Shown here: positions 50,054 through 59,099 of the stretch, piece by piece | Numbering within the stretch: position 1 is the stretch's first letter | Layout of the letters: each line of letters begins with the position of its first letter | Source of the DNA: a bacterium | GTDB taxonomy: Bacteria; Patescibacteriota; Gracilibacteria; Peribacterales; Peribacteraceae | Assembly: GCA_029558515.1 (NCBI GenBank) | Contig: JAKQEM010000009.1 | Location: 1-64,000 of the forward strand | Direction: 5' to 3' | Length of the DNA: 64,000 nt | Position numbers and translations under genes: made by a program | The notes under the pieces: model-generated | Database searches by the model: none | Seen by the model: only the letters and a program-made list of their open reading frames with translations | What the model was told of the DNA's origin: nothing

Positions 50054-52464
50054 TGCTCACTCCCTTGCGCATCACCGGCACCAGACAGCATACGGCCATG
50101 CGCTTGCGTCACATATTTTTTCGATGGCCCGCGTACTGCTTCTATGCCGCACTGGCAGCGGGAAGCGTCATACTAGGATGGAAAGCAATGAGTGTGCAGC
50201 CCGTGTGCATCGTTCTCATACTCCTCGGCATGTTCTTGCATGTGCTCAACATGTACCTGCGTGAAGAATTGGAAAATGACGCACTTCCTCTCCCCGAGCT
50301 GACAAATCCCGCCGCCATGTTTTCGATGGAAATGTTCAGACACTTCGGGCGGAAGACGAGTATTGGGGGGGCGGATCTTTTGGAGGCCGCCGTTTCCACT
50401 TCGCGCGGAAGATTCATCCTTGAGGAAATGGGTATCAATTGGGCTGAATTTCTATCTTCCTGCCTGAAGGAATCGAGCGAATCCATAGATGTTGCACAAT
50501 TTTTACAGTATGCAATCGAGCGTCTTCCGGAATGGGAAGAGACGCGTGTGGACGCGAATATCGTTCTGCTTCTCTACTGCGAGCATGTGGCAAGCTGCAA
50601 AGCACTGATGCAAAGTGCGGATCTATCCGTAGAGGATCTGGAAGGAATCATATTTTGGGAACGATTTCATCACCGATTCCGCGCATCGGAACCTGCCTGG
50701 ACTCCCGAGGCCATCAGTCGAAACTCCGCCATGGGCCGATCGTGGGTCACGGGCTATACCGACGCGCTCGATCAACTGACATCGGAAGTAAACGCCACGA
50801 AGCATGTCTACGGCGAGGCAAGCATCATCGCACACCGTGACATCATCGATCAGGTGCTGCGCGTCTTGGCACGTGGAAAGCAGAAAAATGTTCTCCTGAC
50901 GGGAGAAGTGGGAACAGGCAAACGAACGCTCATCGGCAACATTGCCATTGCGTTGCGCGCTCGCGAGCGTGCGATGCATCAAACGTACACAAGGGTCCTT
51001 CTGCTGCATACGGAAATGCTCCTATCGGGAGTAGGCAATCCGGATACGTTCCTCCTCAATGCGCTCGCGCGTGCAGAGTCCTCCGGCCACTTCATCTTGG
51101 CCATTCGTGATCTTTCACTTTTGCTTCGCACGGACAACTCAAATCTAAAAGCGATCGTCATGAAATGTCTGGAAGCAAAAAATATCAGCGTCATCGGCAT
51201 CGTCGACAGTCGTGACTACCACACACTCATCAAGAGCGACCCGATGCTGGACAGCCAATTCGAGCGAATTCCCGTCGAGGATACCGATGAAAACGAGACG
51301 ATGGCCATTATGATGGCACGATATTTCACCGGAGAGAAAAGAGGCGGCATACGCATGACGTATCGCGCACTGCGCTCCATTGTGAGTCTTTCCAAACGCT
51401 ACCTTGCGTCGAGCGGAGGATTCCCCGGGAAAGCCGTCGATGTTATGGATGACGCCATTGTACGGGCGCGAGAACAGAGGCACGCTTTCGTGACTGAGGA
51501 GCACATTCGCGACGTCATTTCCGCAAAAGGAAGAGTGAACGTGCAAAAAGTGTCAGGCGACGAACGTACGCGTCTCCTGCATTTGGCAGAAGCGATGCGG
51601 GAGAAGATCATTGATCAGGATCCCGCGGTGAAGGCGGTTGCAGGCGCACTGAAAAGAGCGAGGCTGGATCTGAGCGAGCGTAAGCGCCCCATCGGTACAT
51701 TCCTGTTCCTGGGTCCCACGGGGGTCGGCAAAACACAGACGGCCAAAGTGCTGGCGGAAGAGTATTTCGGATCCGACGATGCGATCATCCGATTGGATAT
51801 GAACGAATTCAGCCACGCGGATTCCGTATTCGGGATAGTCGGTTCTTCGGAGAATGGTGAAGGATTTCTGGCTCAGAAAGTCCATGACAAACCGTTCTCG
51901 CTCATTCTCCTCGATGAGATTGAGAAAGCGCACCCGCACGTGCTCAACCTGTTCCTCCAAATACTAGATGAAGGATTTCTGCATGACAGCCGCGGCATGA
52001 AGACCGATTTTCGCAACACCATCATCATTGCGACATCCAATGCCGGAGCGCTCTTCATCCGCGATTACATGAAAGAGCATACGGTGGAGGACCGGGAACA
52101 ATTGAAAACTCCGCTCCTCGATACCATCATGCGAGATAAGATTTTTTCACCGGAGTTTCTCAATCGTTTTGATGATGTCGTGATTTTTTATCCACTGACG
52201 CACGATGGTGCCAGGCGCGTGGCGGAATTGATGATCAGTGACATTGTGAGTGACGTTCTGAAGCGCAGAGGCATTACCGTTCGCATAGAAGAGGACTTTG
52301 TGCACGCGCTGGTGGATCGAGGGTACAGCATGGAATTCGGCGCCCGTGAAATGCGCCGAACCATAACGGAAATGATAGAGGATTACCTTGCGGAGTATTT
52401 GCTGCGCCACGACATCAAACGAGGCGAGGAGATTGTCATTCGCCACGAAGATATTTCGTACTGA
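50053..52464 (+). CDS. Membrane-anchored ClpC/ClpB-like double AAA+ ATPase
   Basis: 803 residues from ATG 50053. Two membrane helices near the N-terminus (about residues 20-70) replace the usual soluble start. A Clp N-domain-like helical region follows (about 85-230). The first AAA+ module has Walker A VLLTGEVGTGKRTL (about 280) but no clear acidic Walker B (AIRDLSLLLRT). The second has Walker A FLFLGPTGVGKTQTAK (about 555), LDMNEFSHADSV, intact Walker B LILLDEIEKAHPHVLNLFLQ and sensor/arginine features, so only D2 seems fully active. The ClpP-docking IGF/LGF loop is not evident. Probably a membrane-bound unfoldase, coupled to the preceding membrane protein. It is followed by a bidirectional terminator. 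Confidence 0.85.
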   Translation: MLTPLRITGTRQHTAMRLRHIFFRWPAYCFYAALAAGSVILGWKAMSVQPVCIVLILLGMFLHVLNMYLREELENDALPLPELTNPAAMFSMEMFRHFGRKTSIGGADLLEAAVSTSRGRFILEEMGINWAEFLSSCLKESSESIDVAQFLQYAIERLPEWEETRVDANIVLLLYCEHVASCKALMQSADLSVEDLEGIIFWERFHHRFRASEPAWTPEAISRNSAMGRSWVTGYTDALDQLTSEVNATKHVYGEASIIAHRDIIDQVLRVLARGKQKNVLLTGEVGTGKRTLIGNIAIALRARERAMHQTYTRVLLLHTEMLLSGVGNPDTFLLNALARAESSGHFILAIRDLSLLLRTDNSNLKAIVMKCLEAKNISVIGIVDSRDYHTLIKSDPMLDSQFERIPVEDTDENETMAIMMARYFTGEKRGGIRMTYRALRSIVSLSKRYLASSGGFPGKAVDVMDDAIVRAREQRHAFVTEEHIRDVISAKGRVNVQKVSGDERTRLLHLAEAMREKIIDQDPAVKAVAGALKRARLDLSERKRPIGTFLFLGPTGVGKTQTAKVLAEEYFGSDDAIIRLDMNEFSHADSVFGIVGSSENGEGFLAQKVHDKPFSLILLDEIEKAHPHVLNLFLQILDEGFLHDSRGMKTDFRNTIIIATSNAGALFIRDYMKEHTVEDREQLKTPLLDTIMRDKIFSPEFLNRFDDVVIFYPLTHDGARRVAELMISDIVSDVLKRRGITVRIEEDFVHALVDRGYSMEFGAREMRRTITEMIEDYLAEYLLRHDIKRGEEIVIRHEDISY

Positions 52465-52490
52465 AAAAGCCCCGACGCCGGGGCCTTCTT
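52465..52490 (-). terminator. Bidirectional terminator between the ATPase and groEL
   Basis: GCCCCG-ACGC-CGGGGC stem-loop. On the minus strand it is followed by TTTTT, a proper intrinsic terminator for groEL; on the plus strand by CTTCTT, weaker, for the ATPase gene. Confidence 0.8.
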
Positions 52491-52508
52491 CAGATTTGCA
52501 CTGCGTGA

Positions 52509-54137
52509 TCAGAAATCTCCTCCCATCCCACCCGGCATTGCGGGTGTCTCCTCTTTCTTCGGAATATCGGTGATCGCGACTTCCAGAGTGAGGAACATCG
52601 CGGCGACCGACGTCGCGTTTTCCAGTGCGGCGCGTGTGACTTTCTTTGGATCGATGACCATGTCCGTCACCAGATCTCCGTAGACGCCGGTCAGTGCGTT
52701 GTATCCGAAATTATCCTTGCCATCCTTCACTTTGGAAACGACGACCTCGCCGGAAACACCCGCGTTCTCCGCAATATTGCGTGCGGGAGCAGAAAGAGCG
52801 TTCATGACGATTTCAATGCCGATCTTCTCGTCCACGTCCTGCGTCTCCTTGTGCAGCTTCTCCAAGGATGACAGTGCGCGAATGAATGCGGTGCCTCCTC
52901 CGGGGACAATGCCTTCCTCAGCCGCAGCGCGCGTGGCGGAAAGGGCGTCTTCCACGCGGTGCTGCTTTTCCTTCTGCTCAACTTCCGTGGCAGCTCCCAC
53001 CTTGATGACGGCGACTCCTCCCGTGAGCTTTGCAAGTCGTTCCTGCAGTTTCTCACGATCGAAATCGGACTTGGTGTGTTCCATCTGGCCCTTGATCTCG
53101 TTGATGCGCGCCTCGATGTCCTTCTTGTCTCCGTCGCCGCCAACGATGAGCGTATTCTCCTTGGTAACGACGACCCTGCGCGACGTACCAAGATCTGCCA
53201 ACGTGACATTCTCCAATTTGAGTCCCACTTCCTCACTGATGACGCGGCCGCCCGTGAGCGCAGCGATATCCTTGAGTATTTCCTTGCGGCGGTCGCCGAA
53301 TGCAGGGGCCTTCACTGCGAGCGCGCTGAAGGTGCCGCGCAATTTGTTCACGACGAGCGTGGCAAGCGCCTCGCCTTCGATATTTTCCGCAATGATGACG
53401 ATCTCCTTCTTGCCGCGCTGTGCGACCGCCTCCAGTACGGGAAGCAACTCTTGAATGGAACTGATTTTCTTGTCCGTGATGAGGATGAACGGTTTTTCGT
53501 ATACGGCTTCCATACGCGTGGTATCCGTGACGAAGTACGCGGAGATGTAGCCGTTGTCAAATTGCATGCCTTCCACGTATTCCTTCTCCATGCCGAGCGT
53601 TTGACCAGCCTCCACGGTGACGACGCCGTCCTTGCCCACCTCGTCGATGACATCGGCAATAATTTCTCCGATATCGCCGTCCTGAGCGGAAATGGTCGCA
53701 ACCGCAGCATACTGATCCTTCTTTGTCACATCCTTCTTGATCTTCTCCAGGAAGACGGATACGTCCGTCACCGCCTTCTCCATTCCTCGCTTGATCAGAA
53801 TGGGATTGCTGCCGGAACTTAAGTGCTTCATGCCTTCCTCCATCATCGCGTGCGCGAGAACGGTCGCCGTCGTGGTACCGTCGCCCGCGGCATCGTTGGT
53901 CTTGGTCGCCGCTTCCTTGACGAGTTGTGCGCCAAGATTTTCAAACGGATCATCCAGCTCGACTTCTTTCGCGACGGATACGCCGTCCTTGGTGACCATG
54001 GGGGCACCGAACTTTCGCTCGACGACAACGTTGCGACCCTTGGGGCCCATGGTGGCTCGGACGGCTTCCGCTAACTTGGATACTCCTTTAAAAACAATTT
54101 GACGGGCGTTTTCGCCGAAGATGAGTTGCTTTGCCAT
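52509..54137 (-). CDS. groEL: Chaperonin GroEL
   Basis: 542 residues. The 60-kDa chaperonin that folds proteins with GroES. Typical stretches: [54 protein letters not shown] (ATP site DGTTT), [17 protein letters not shown] and [14 protein letters not shown]. The C-terminus ends [11 protein letters not shown], short of the classical GGM repeats. Downstream of groES with 60 bases between, which hold a small GGGTC-GAA-GACCC hairpin. No separate promoter is needed; transcription probably comes from the CIRCE-controlled promoter before groES. Confidence 0.97.
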   Translation of the reverse strand: MAKQLIFGENARQIVFKGVSKLAEAVRATMGPKGRNVVVERKFGAPMVTKDGVSVAKEVELDDPFENLGAQLVKEAATKTNDAAGDGTTTATVLAHAMMEEGMKHLSSGSNPILIKRGMEKAVTDVSVFLEKIKKDVTKKDQYAAVATISAQDGDIGEIIADVIDEVGKDGVVTVEAGQTLGMEKEYVEGMQFDNGYISAYFVTDTTRMEAVYEKPFILITDKKISSIQELLPVLEAVAQRGKKEIVIIAENIEGEALATLVVNKLRGTFSALAVKAPAFGDRRKEILKDIAALTGGRVISEEVGLKLENVTLADLGTSRRVVVTKENTLIVGGDGDKKDIEARINEIKGQMEHTKSDFDREKLQERLAKLTGGVAVIKVGAATEVEQKEKQHRVEDALSATRAAAEEGIVPGGGTAFIRALSSLEKLHKETQDVDEKIGIEIVMNALSAPARNIAENAGVSGEVVVSKVKDGKDNFGYNALTGVYGDLVTDMVIDPKKVTRAALENATSVAAMFLTLEVAITDIPKKEETPAMPGGMGGDF

Positions 54138-54197
54138 AGAGAGGAATGAGGGAAAGAATAGGGGCGGGTCTTCGACCCATGAATAAAAACATCAATG

Positions 54198-54536
54198 CTA
54201 TTTGACGATGCCGAGCACGGATTCCAGATGCAGAATCTTCACTTCGACGTCCTTGCCGTCCTTCGTCTTCAGCTTCACTTCATCACCTGCGTACTTACCG
54301 AACAGCACCTTGTCACCGACCTTCAGGTGCTTGCCAGGATCGTCTCCGTCCTTGCCGATGCCGCCCTTACCAAGGGCGATAATGATGCCTTCCTGAGGCT
54401 TCTCACCTTTGGCGGTATCGGGAATGACGATGCCGGATGCGGTGACTTGCTCGGCCTCCAGAGGGAGCACCACGACGCGGTCACCGAGCGGCTGTATGAC
54501 GACTGAGAGAGAAGGAACATGTGCAGCGGTTGCCAT
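54198..54536 (-). CDS. groES: Co-chaperonin GroES
   Basis: 112 residues from ATG 54536. Seven-fold ring cap of GroEL. VIQPLGDRVVVLPLEAEQVTA at the start, GIVIPDTAKGEKPQEGIIIALG (mobile loop) and VGDKVLFGKYAGDEVKL near the end are classic. About 15 residues longer than most GroES because of the N-terminal ATAAHVPSLSV. The longer frame to 54728 runs through the promoter and operator and is rejected. First gene of the groESL operon, controlled by a CIRCE-like operator upstream. Confidence 0.95.
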   Translation of the reverse strand: MATAAHVPSLSVVIQPLGDRVVVLPLEAEQVTASGIVIPDTAKGEKPQEGIIIALGKGGIGKDGDDPGKHLKVGDKVLFGKYAGDEVKLKTKDGKDVEVKILHLESVLGIVK

Positions 54537-54576
54537 AAGGGAAACGGGGAAAGAAATGAAGGAGTAAATGCTGATG

Positions 54577-54616
54577 TTAGCAGTCGGTATTCTAGAGTGA
54601 TAATTTTTTGAGTCAA
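54577..54616 (-). promoter_or_regulatory. groESL promoter with CIRCE-like HrcA operator
   Basis: On the minus strand, -35 TTGACT (54611-54616), 16 bases, -10 TAGAAT (54589-54594). Overlapping the -10 is TTATCACTC-N9-GACTGCTAA (54577-54603), which differs from the CIRCE consensus TTAGCACTC-N9-GAGTGCTAA at one base per arm and keeps the exact 9-base spacer. HrcA repression of groESL is therefore likely; hrcA is not in this window. Confidence 0.75.
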
Positions 54617-54770
54617 GCGACAGAAATGCAAATGATATGTGGAGAGAGTACGCTGCTCTGTATCTGGAACCTCCTCCATGGCAGTAGAAGAACACTACAA
54701 CCTTGAAGCCGTGTGACAATAGGTACACGCATCACGACGGGTGAGCCCATGACAGTCATACGAGTCGAAT

Positions 54771-54856
54771 GGTGCCGACGGAGAGACTTGAACTCTCACA
54801 AGATTGCTCTTACACGCTCCTGAAGCGTGCGCGTCTACCAATTCCGCCACGTCGGC
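54771..54856 (-). tRNA. tRNA-Leu (anticodon CAG)
   Basis: 86 bases including encoded CCA. Acceptor GCCGACG/CGTCGGC, D-arm TGGCGGAATTGGTAGACGCG, anticodon loop TTCAGGA (CAG), a long variable arm (class II) and T-loop TTCAAGT. The trailer begins ATTCGACTCG, the same as after tRNA-Leu(TAA), and has the CCAT...ATGG inverted repeat (54748-54773). Confidence 0.95.
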
Positions 54857-54940
54857 ACGAGGCGGGAGAATGATAGCAAAGCAACGCTCATTGTCACGTC
54901 CTCTACCTTTCCGTCCGTTCGCTGCCTATACTGCACTCCA

Positions 54941-56935
54941 ATGGAAAAGCGCTGGATACAATTTGGCGAATGGAGTGTGCTGCTTCTCTTGGTCCTGTCC
55001 GTTCTCTGGAAGGGGGGAAAGGGATTGGAAACGTTGTGGCTGGTCGCAATGGTCTCATTTCTGCTGACCCTCCTCACCTGGAGAATGCCGTTTGTACGCA
55101 GGCAAATGGTCCAGCAGGGACTTTCCGCGAGTATGTGGCTGACCGGCATACTGCTCATCCTCTGGACATGTCTCAGCTTCGTGACATCACAAACACGCAA
55201 TTACGGATTGGATGAAGTCATGCGAACCGCGTCTCTGCTCCTTCTGTTCCTGTGGGTGGTGCGCTTGAAAAAAACCGGAGACTTCACGGTGCTTCTCCGA
55301 TACTTCGTTCCGGTCATGGCCGGCCTTGCGGTGCTCTCATCGTGTATCGGAATGTTCGTGTACACTCTGCAGCCGGTCAATCGATTTGTCGGAACGTTCT
55401 TTGACCCGCGGTTCCATACGGACTACTGGCCCAATGCCTGGGCGCAGTTTCTGCTGCTTACATGGCCATTGGTTTTGCTGATTGCACTTGACGTTGTCAA
55501 GCACAGGTACCGTCTGATGCTCGTACTCTCCGCTTTGTCACTGATAGTTTCCGCGCTGCTGCTCAGTTACTCGCGGGGAGCGCTGATCGCTTGTATCGGA
55601 CAAATAGTATTCCTTGCCGGTCTGCTCATACTTAAAACAGTTCGGGGGAAAGAATGGGGCAGGGGACTCTCACGCAACATGCGATCCATCGGACTGTCGC
55701 TCTTTTTTGTTTTTGCGCTTTCGGGCATCTTCTTTGTGGCGATCAATGCCATCCGCTCCGTGCAATTTGACGTCCAATCGGTCGCGGAGAAAGCGACATT
55801 TACCGCCGCCGAGGGGCGTTCGTCCGTCAGCGAACGATCACAGTTTTGGAATCAGGCACTCTCGTTGAGTGCAATGCGTCCGTTGCTGGGATGGGGACCT
55901 TACAGTTTTCGATTCGTCCAGACGGGATCCATGTACGATGTCCTCGCAACATCGGATCATCCCCATAACGTGCTGCTCAAGTACTCCATGGAACGTGGGA
56001 TATTCGCCTCGCTGCTTCTCCTGCTCCTAAGCGGTTTCATTGCGCATGCCGGCATCATGCTTTACGTACGTCGATGGAAAAACTCGACCGCTCTCTTCCT
56101 CACCTCTCTGGCAGGGGTTGCCGCCCATAACATGATTGATTTTAACCTGCAGTTTTTGGGTATCGCACTGCCCGTCGTTGTCATTGCAGGATTACTCTAT
56201 GAGTGTCCTGACACTGTCAGTATGCAAACGCGCTACATCACGGGAGTTCTTTATGTACGGAGGGCATTGATGCACACAGAAACACTTCTCAGCATCCTCT
56301 TGCTCATTGTCCTGCTCTGGGAAGGATCACAGTTGGGGATTTCCTCACTGGGTCGGCATGCGGAAGCAGCAGGCCGTTCACAGGAGGCGCTGCACTGGTA
56401 CCGCAAGGCTGAACATACGCTTTTTAGCAGAGATATGTACCTCAGCATGGCACGATTACTCATCGATATGCGCGCTTACGGGCAGGCGCAGGGTGCACTC
56501 AGAACGTACGGATCGCTCAATGGCGAAGATGCACGTGCCTGGAAGCTGCAGGGTGAACTTGCGCTGCGCATGGGACAGGGGGCAAAAGCAGTCACGTCAC
56601 TGGCGCAAGCATATGAACGGGGAAGATTTACGAATGCCTCCATTTTGCGTCTGTACGTCGTTTCTCTGATGCAAAGACAGGATGACGCCACTCTGGAAAG
56701 CAGACAGGCGGATTTTGAGGATACGTTTCTCCGTTTTGCCGAAGCGATAGAGGAAAACGCTCATTATATTGCATTGTCACGAAATCCCGAGGAATTACTG
56801 TCGCTCTCACAACTTCTTATATCCGCATATCCGCAAAGCGCCGTTCCATTTGCCGCCATTGCGGGGAACGCACTGGATCACGCCCGAGAGGAACGCATGA
56901 AGTACGCAAGCAGGCCTCCGGGCATCCTGTGGTAA
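54941..56935 (+). CDS. O-antigen ligase/polymerase-like protein with C-terminal TPR
   Basis: 664 residues from ATG 54941. About twelve membrane segments in the first 450 residues. The large external loop carries the Wzy_C/O-antigen-ligase signature: ERSQFWNQALSLSAMRPLLG, WGPYSFRF, then DHPHNVLLKYSMERG, with Arg and His positions typical of the family. The last 200 residues are soluble and TPR-like (AEAAGRSQEALHWYRKAE, LRTYGSLNGEDARAWKLQGE, RMGQGAKAVTSLAQAYERGR). Such proteins join glycans to lipid or protein carriers, so this is a candidate for S-layer or surface-protein glycosylation. TATACT (54927-54932) ends 8 bases before the ATG, excluding the upstream frame at 54827, which overlaps tRNA-Leu. 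Confidence 0.85.
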   Translation: MEKRWIQFGEWSVLLLLVLSVLWKGGKGLETLWLVAMVSFLLTLLTWRMPFVRRQMVQQGLSASMWLTGILLILWTCLSFVTSQTRNYGLDEVMRTASLLLLFLWVVRLKKTGDFTVLLRYFVPVMAGLAVLSSCIGMFVYTLQPVNRFVGTFFDPRFHTDYWPNAWAQFLLLTWPLVLLIALDVVKHRYRLMLVLSALSLIVSALLLSYSRGALIACIGQIVFLAGLLILKTVRGKEWGRGLSRNMRSIGLSLFFVFALSGIFFVAINAIRSVQFDVQSVAEKATFTAAEGRSSVSERSQFWNQALSLSAMRPLLGWGPYSFRFVQTGSMYDVLATSDHPHNVLLKYSMERGIFASLLLLLLSGFIAHAGIMLYVRRWKNSTALFLTSLAGVAAHNMIDFNLQFLGIALPVVVIAGLLYECPDTVSMQTRYITGVLYVRRALMHTETLLSILLLIVLLWEGSQLGISSLGRHAEAAGRSQEALHWYRKAEHTLFSRDMYLSMARLLIDMRAYGQAQGALRTYGSLNGEDARAWKLQGELALRMGQGAKAVTSLAQAYERGRFTNASILRLYVVSLMQRQDDATLESRQADFEDTFLRFAEAIEENAHYIALSRNPEELLSLSQLLISAYPQSAVPFAAIAGNALDHAREERMKYASRPPGILW

Positions 56936-56968
56936 CGCAGATACACTCCAATCACCTCATGCGTGCGG

Positions 56969-57060
56969 AAACCTTCAAAATGAAGGTTTGAAAGCTCGGC
57001 CGTCTCTCTGGGAGCCCCGAAGGGCGAGACGGTTGCGATGATGACCCGGGGGGTCAAGCG
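56969..57060. other. Possible structured RNA region
   Basis: Contains AAACCTTCA-AAA-TGAAGGTTT (56969-56989) and a compact fold CGTCTC...GCCC-CGAA-GGGC-GAGACG (about 57000-57030), followed by ACCC...GGGT. It lies between the O-antigen-ligase gene and a 38-codon minus-strand gene. It matches no RNA family I can name. Confidence 0.35.
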
Positions 57061-57086
57061 GTGGCTCAGCTCCATCCGACGTTCGC

Positions 57087-57203
57087 TTACCGAAGTGTCG
57101 GAATGCTCATCACCATACTCAACGAGAGGAAGATGATGAACGCGACGTGCATCAGCACGATCGGGAGTGAAGCCTTCTGGAGTTCTTGCTTCACGTCTTT
57201 CAT
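57087..57203 (-). CDS. 38-residue single-pass membrane protein
   Basis: ATG 57203 to TAA 57087. The charged start MKDVKQELQKASLP is followed by one hydrophobic helix (IVLMHVAFIIFLSLSMVMSI) and PTLR. The balance of charged head and clean helix suggests a real small protein. Upstream TACACT and TTATCG are possible -10 elements at less usual distances. Function unknown. Confidence 0.5.
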   Translation of the reverse strand: MKDVKQELQKASLPIVLMHVAFIIFLSLSMVMSIPTLR

Positions 57204-57522
57204 AGTAGGTCCGATAACGGACGCACGGGAGTGTACGAATATGTCCTTTGTTGTCCAGCACTCATTGACGCCATTTGTTGATCAGTGTGATTAATGTAAA
57301 GTATGGAGAAATAGTGCTATTTCCCCTTTATATTGGTGAATAAGCAGAAATTATACCAAAATATCTGTATAAATTTTGTATACGTATTATGTGAATTCAC
57401 GTGCTATAAGGGCATTGATTCACAAGTGAAATATGTCGTAACGTTTTTTCAACGCTTACTTGGCCGCAAGCACAGATCTCTCTGGCTATCGTAGACGGGC
57501 ATGCTACCATGCGCTGCGAAGT
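57204..57522. other. AT-rich intergenic region before tRNA-Pro
   Basis: No gene seen. Holds a hairpin GAAATAG-TG-CTATTTC (about 57309-57324) followed by CCCTTT, a possible terminator, and a long AT-rich stretch. A TACCAT -10 candidate lies about 12 bases before the tRNA-Pro 5' end. Confidence 0.45.
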
Positions 57523-57599
57523 CGGGATGTAGCTCAGTTGGCTAGAGCGCGTCGTTCGGGACGACGAGGCCGCTGGTTCAAGTCCAGTCATCCCGACCA
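57523..57599 (+). tRNA. tRNA-Pro (anticodon CGG)
   Basis: 77 bases with encoded CCA. Acceptor CGGGATG/CATCCCG, D-arm GCTCAGTTGGCTAGAGC, anticodon stem CGTCG/CGACG around TTCGGGA (CGG), T-loop TTCAAGT. Unlike the Leu and Tyr tRNAs here its trailer does not show the CCAT...ATGG hairpin. Confidence 0.95.
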
Positions 57600-57732
57600 T
57601 CTGGTTTTGCGCTTGAGATCGTCATGATGGACACGAGCAATACAAAGCTCACTGTGAGGCAGAGATGAACATATTTTGCAGCACGTGCAGGTCATGTGTC
57701 ATCTCCTTGCGTCTCAATCGTCAAGGAAAAGT

Positions 57733-58377
57733 ATGCAGTTCATTTCTGTCATCATTTTGGTTGCGCTTCTCCTTCTTCAGAACCGAACTCTCGAAGGCAG
57801 CGCAGTGACTACGCAGCAATGGTCATCGGTACGCAGCATACTGCCCAGGACATCAACCGGAACCGCGACAAATCTGCATTGGCCGCTTCCGTACGCATAT
57901 AATCGGCCCACGCCGCTTCATTTCGGACTCTTCGTCACGCCCGACCCAAAGCAAAACCCCATTGATCCGCCTGAACGCTTCATAGGATTTCATGCCGCGA
58001 CGGATTTTGAAATTGTATCCGGTGAAGAAAATGCGGATGTCCCGGTGTATGCCATATGCAAGGGGCCGGTGGTCTACAGCGGGTTTGCAAAAGGATACGG
58101 CGGGTTGCTTGTGCAGCAGTGCACTCTACGAAATGAGGAGGTGACCGTGCTGTATGGTCATCTCGCTCTCGATGCGTTGCCGGCACCGGGAACGGCGCTT
58201 CGTCCCGGCCAACAGCTATCGATACTCGCTGCTTCGCGTAGCCATGATGCGGACGGCAATCGTAAGCATTTGCATTTGGGCATTCATCGCGGTCCGCAAC
58301 TGGATGTGCGAGGCTACGTGCAGAGGGAGCAGGAACTGCAACACTATATTGATCCGCAAAAGATTTTGCCGTACTAA
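57733..58377 (+). CDS. M23/LytM-type peptidase
   Basis: 214 residues from ATG 57733. Signal segment MQFISVIILVALLLLQNR, then a LytM-like zinc metallopeptidase domain: FIGFHAATDFEI (His-x3-Asp), VPVYAICKGPVVYSGFAKGYGG, VTVLYGHLALD and the HxH motif KHLHLGIHRG. Such enzymes cut peptide cross-links of cell wall, or act as scaffolds. All metal ligands appear present, so it is probably active. The longer frame to 57676, or a GTG at 57685, would add 16-19 residues; no close -10 decides between them. Confidence 0.82.
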   Translation: MQFISVIILVALLLLQNRTLEGSAVTTQQWSSVRSILPRTSTGTATNLHWPLPYAYNRPTPLHFGLFVTPDPKQNPIDPPERFIGFHAATDFEIVSGEENADVPVYAICKGPVVYSGFAKGYGGLLVQQCTLRNEEVTVLYGHLALDALPAPGTALRPGQQLSILAASRSHDADGNRKHLHLGIHRGPQLDVRGYVQREQELQHYIDPQKILPY

Positions 58378-58493
58378 AAAAAAGAATCAACGAAGCCGGC
58401 GCAGTATGCAAAATCCATCTTCTCTTTGTTCCCCCACAAACGTTTCTCAGAGGAGAAACTGGCATTCATTTCACACAAGGAGTAGTGTGGCCA

Positions 58494-59099
58494 ATGCTCA
58501 ATTCACCACCCAACCCTATGAAAGACTTCCGTTCCATCCGGACACTTGCCATCATCGGCATCGTCATCGTGCTCGCACTCTGGATATTCTCCGCCTACAA
58601 CAATTTGATCACCGCCGATGAGAACATGGAGAACGCATGGCGACAGGTGGAAACGCAGTACCAGCGCCGCATCGACTTGATCCCCAACCTTGTGAGCACC
58701 GTGCGCGGGGAAGCAAATTTTGAGCAGGAAACGCTCGTCGCGGTCACCGACGCGCGCACCCAATGGCTCAATGCGAGTTCCGGCGATAACCGCGACGGAC
58801 AAATCGCATCCGCAGAGCAGTTGGATTCCGCTCTTTCCAGACTCCTCGTCACAGTGGAGGCGTATCCGCAGCTTCGCGCCACCCAAGCTTTTCAAGACTT
58901 GATGACGGAGATCGCGGGAACGGAAAACCGTGTTGCCGTCGCACGTCGTGACTATAACGAGGAGGTGCGAACATATAACCTCATTGTCCGACGATTCCCG
59001 GGTAACATCTTTGCCGGAATCTTCGGCTTTACATCAGAGTCGGGATTCCAGAGCGAACCGGGTGCGGAGGAAGCGCCTGAGGTCAATTTCGACAGCTGA
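58494..59099 (+). CDS. LemA family protein
   Basis: 201 residues. Short cytoplasmic start, one membrane helix (IIGIVIVLALWIFSAYN), then the LemA helical domain: ADENMENAWRQVETQYQRRIDLIPNLV (in parts), VTDARTQWLNAS, AVARRDYNEEVRTYNLIVRRFP and GFTSESGFQSE at the end. AAGGAG about 11 bases before ATG 58494 is one of the few Shine-Dalgarno-like sequences in the window; ATG 58518 is an alternative. Its stop overlaps the start of the TPM-domain gene (TGATG). LemA and TPM proteins commonly pair; their exact role in the membrane is unsettled. Confidence 0.88.
   Translation: MLNSPPNPMKDFRSIRTLAIIGIVIVLALWIFSAYNNLITADENMENAWRQVETQYQRRIDLIPNLVSTVRGEANFEQETLVAVTDARTQWLNASSGDNRDGQIASAEQLDSALSRLLVTVEAYPQLRATQAFQDLMTEIAGTENRVAVARRDYNEEVRTYNLIVRRFPGNIFAGIFGFTSESGFQSEPGAEEAPEVNFDS

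Noticed and set aside
53823..54102. Plus-strand frames opposite groEL
   Set aside because: Antisense shadows of the conserved groEL N-terminal region.
56878..57261. 127-codon minus-strand frame overlapping the 38-codon gene
   Set aside because: Arg/Thr-rich composition with no start signal, running through the GC-rich structured element and into the end of the O-antigen-ligase gene.
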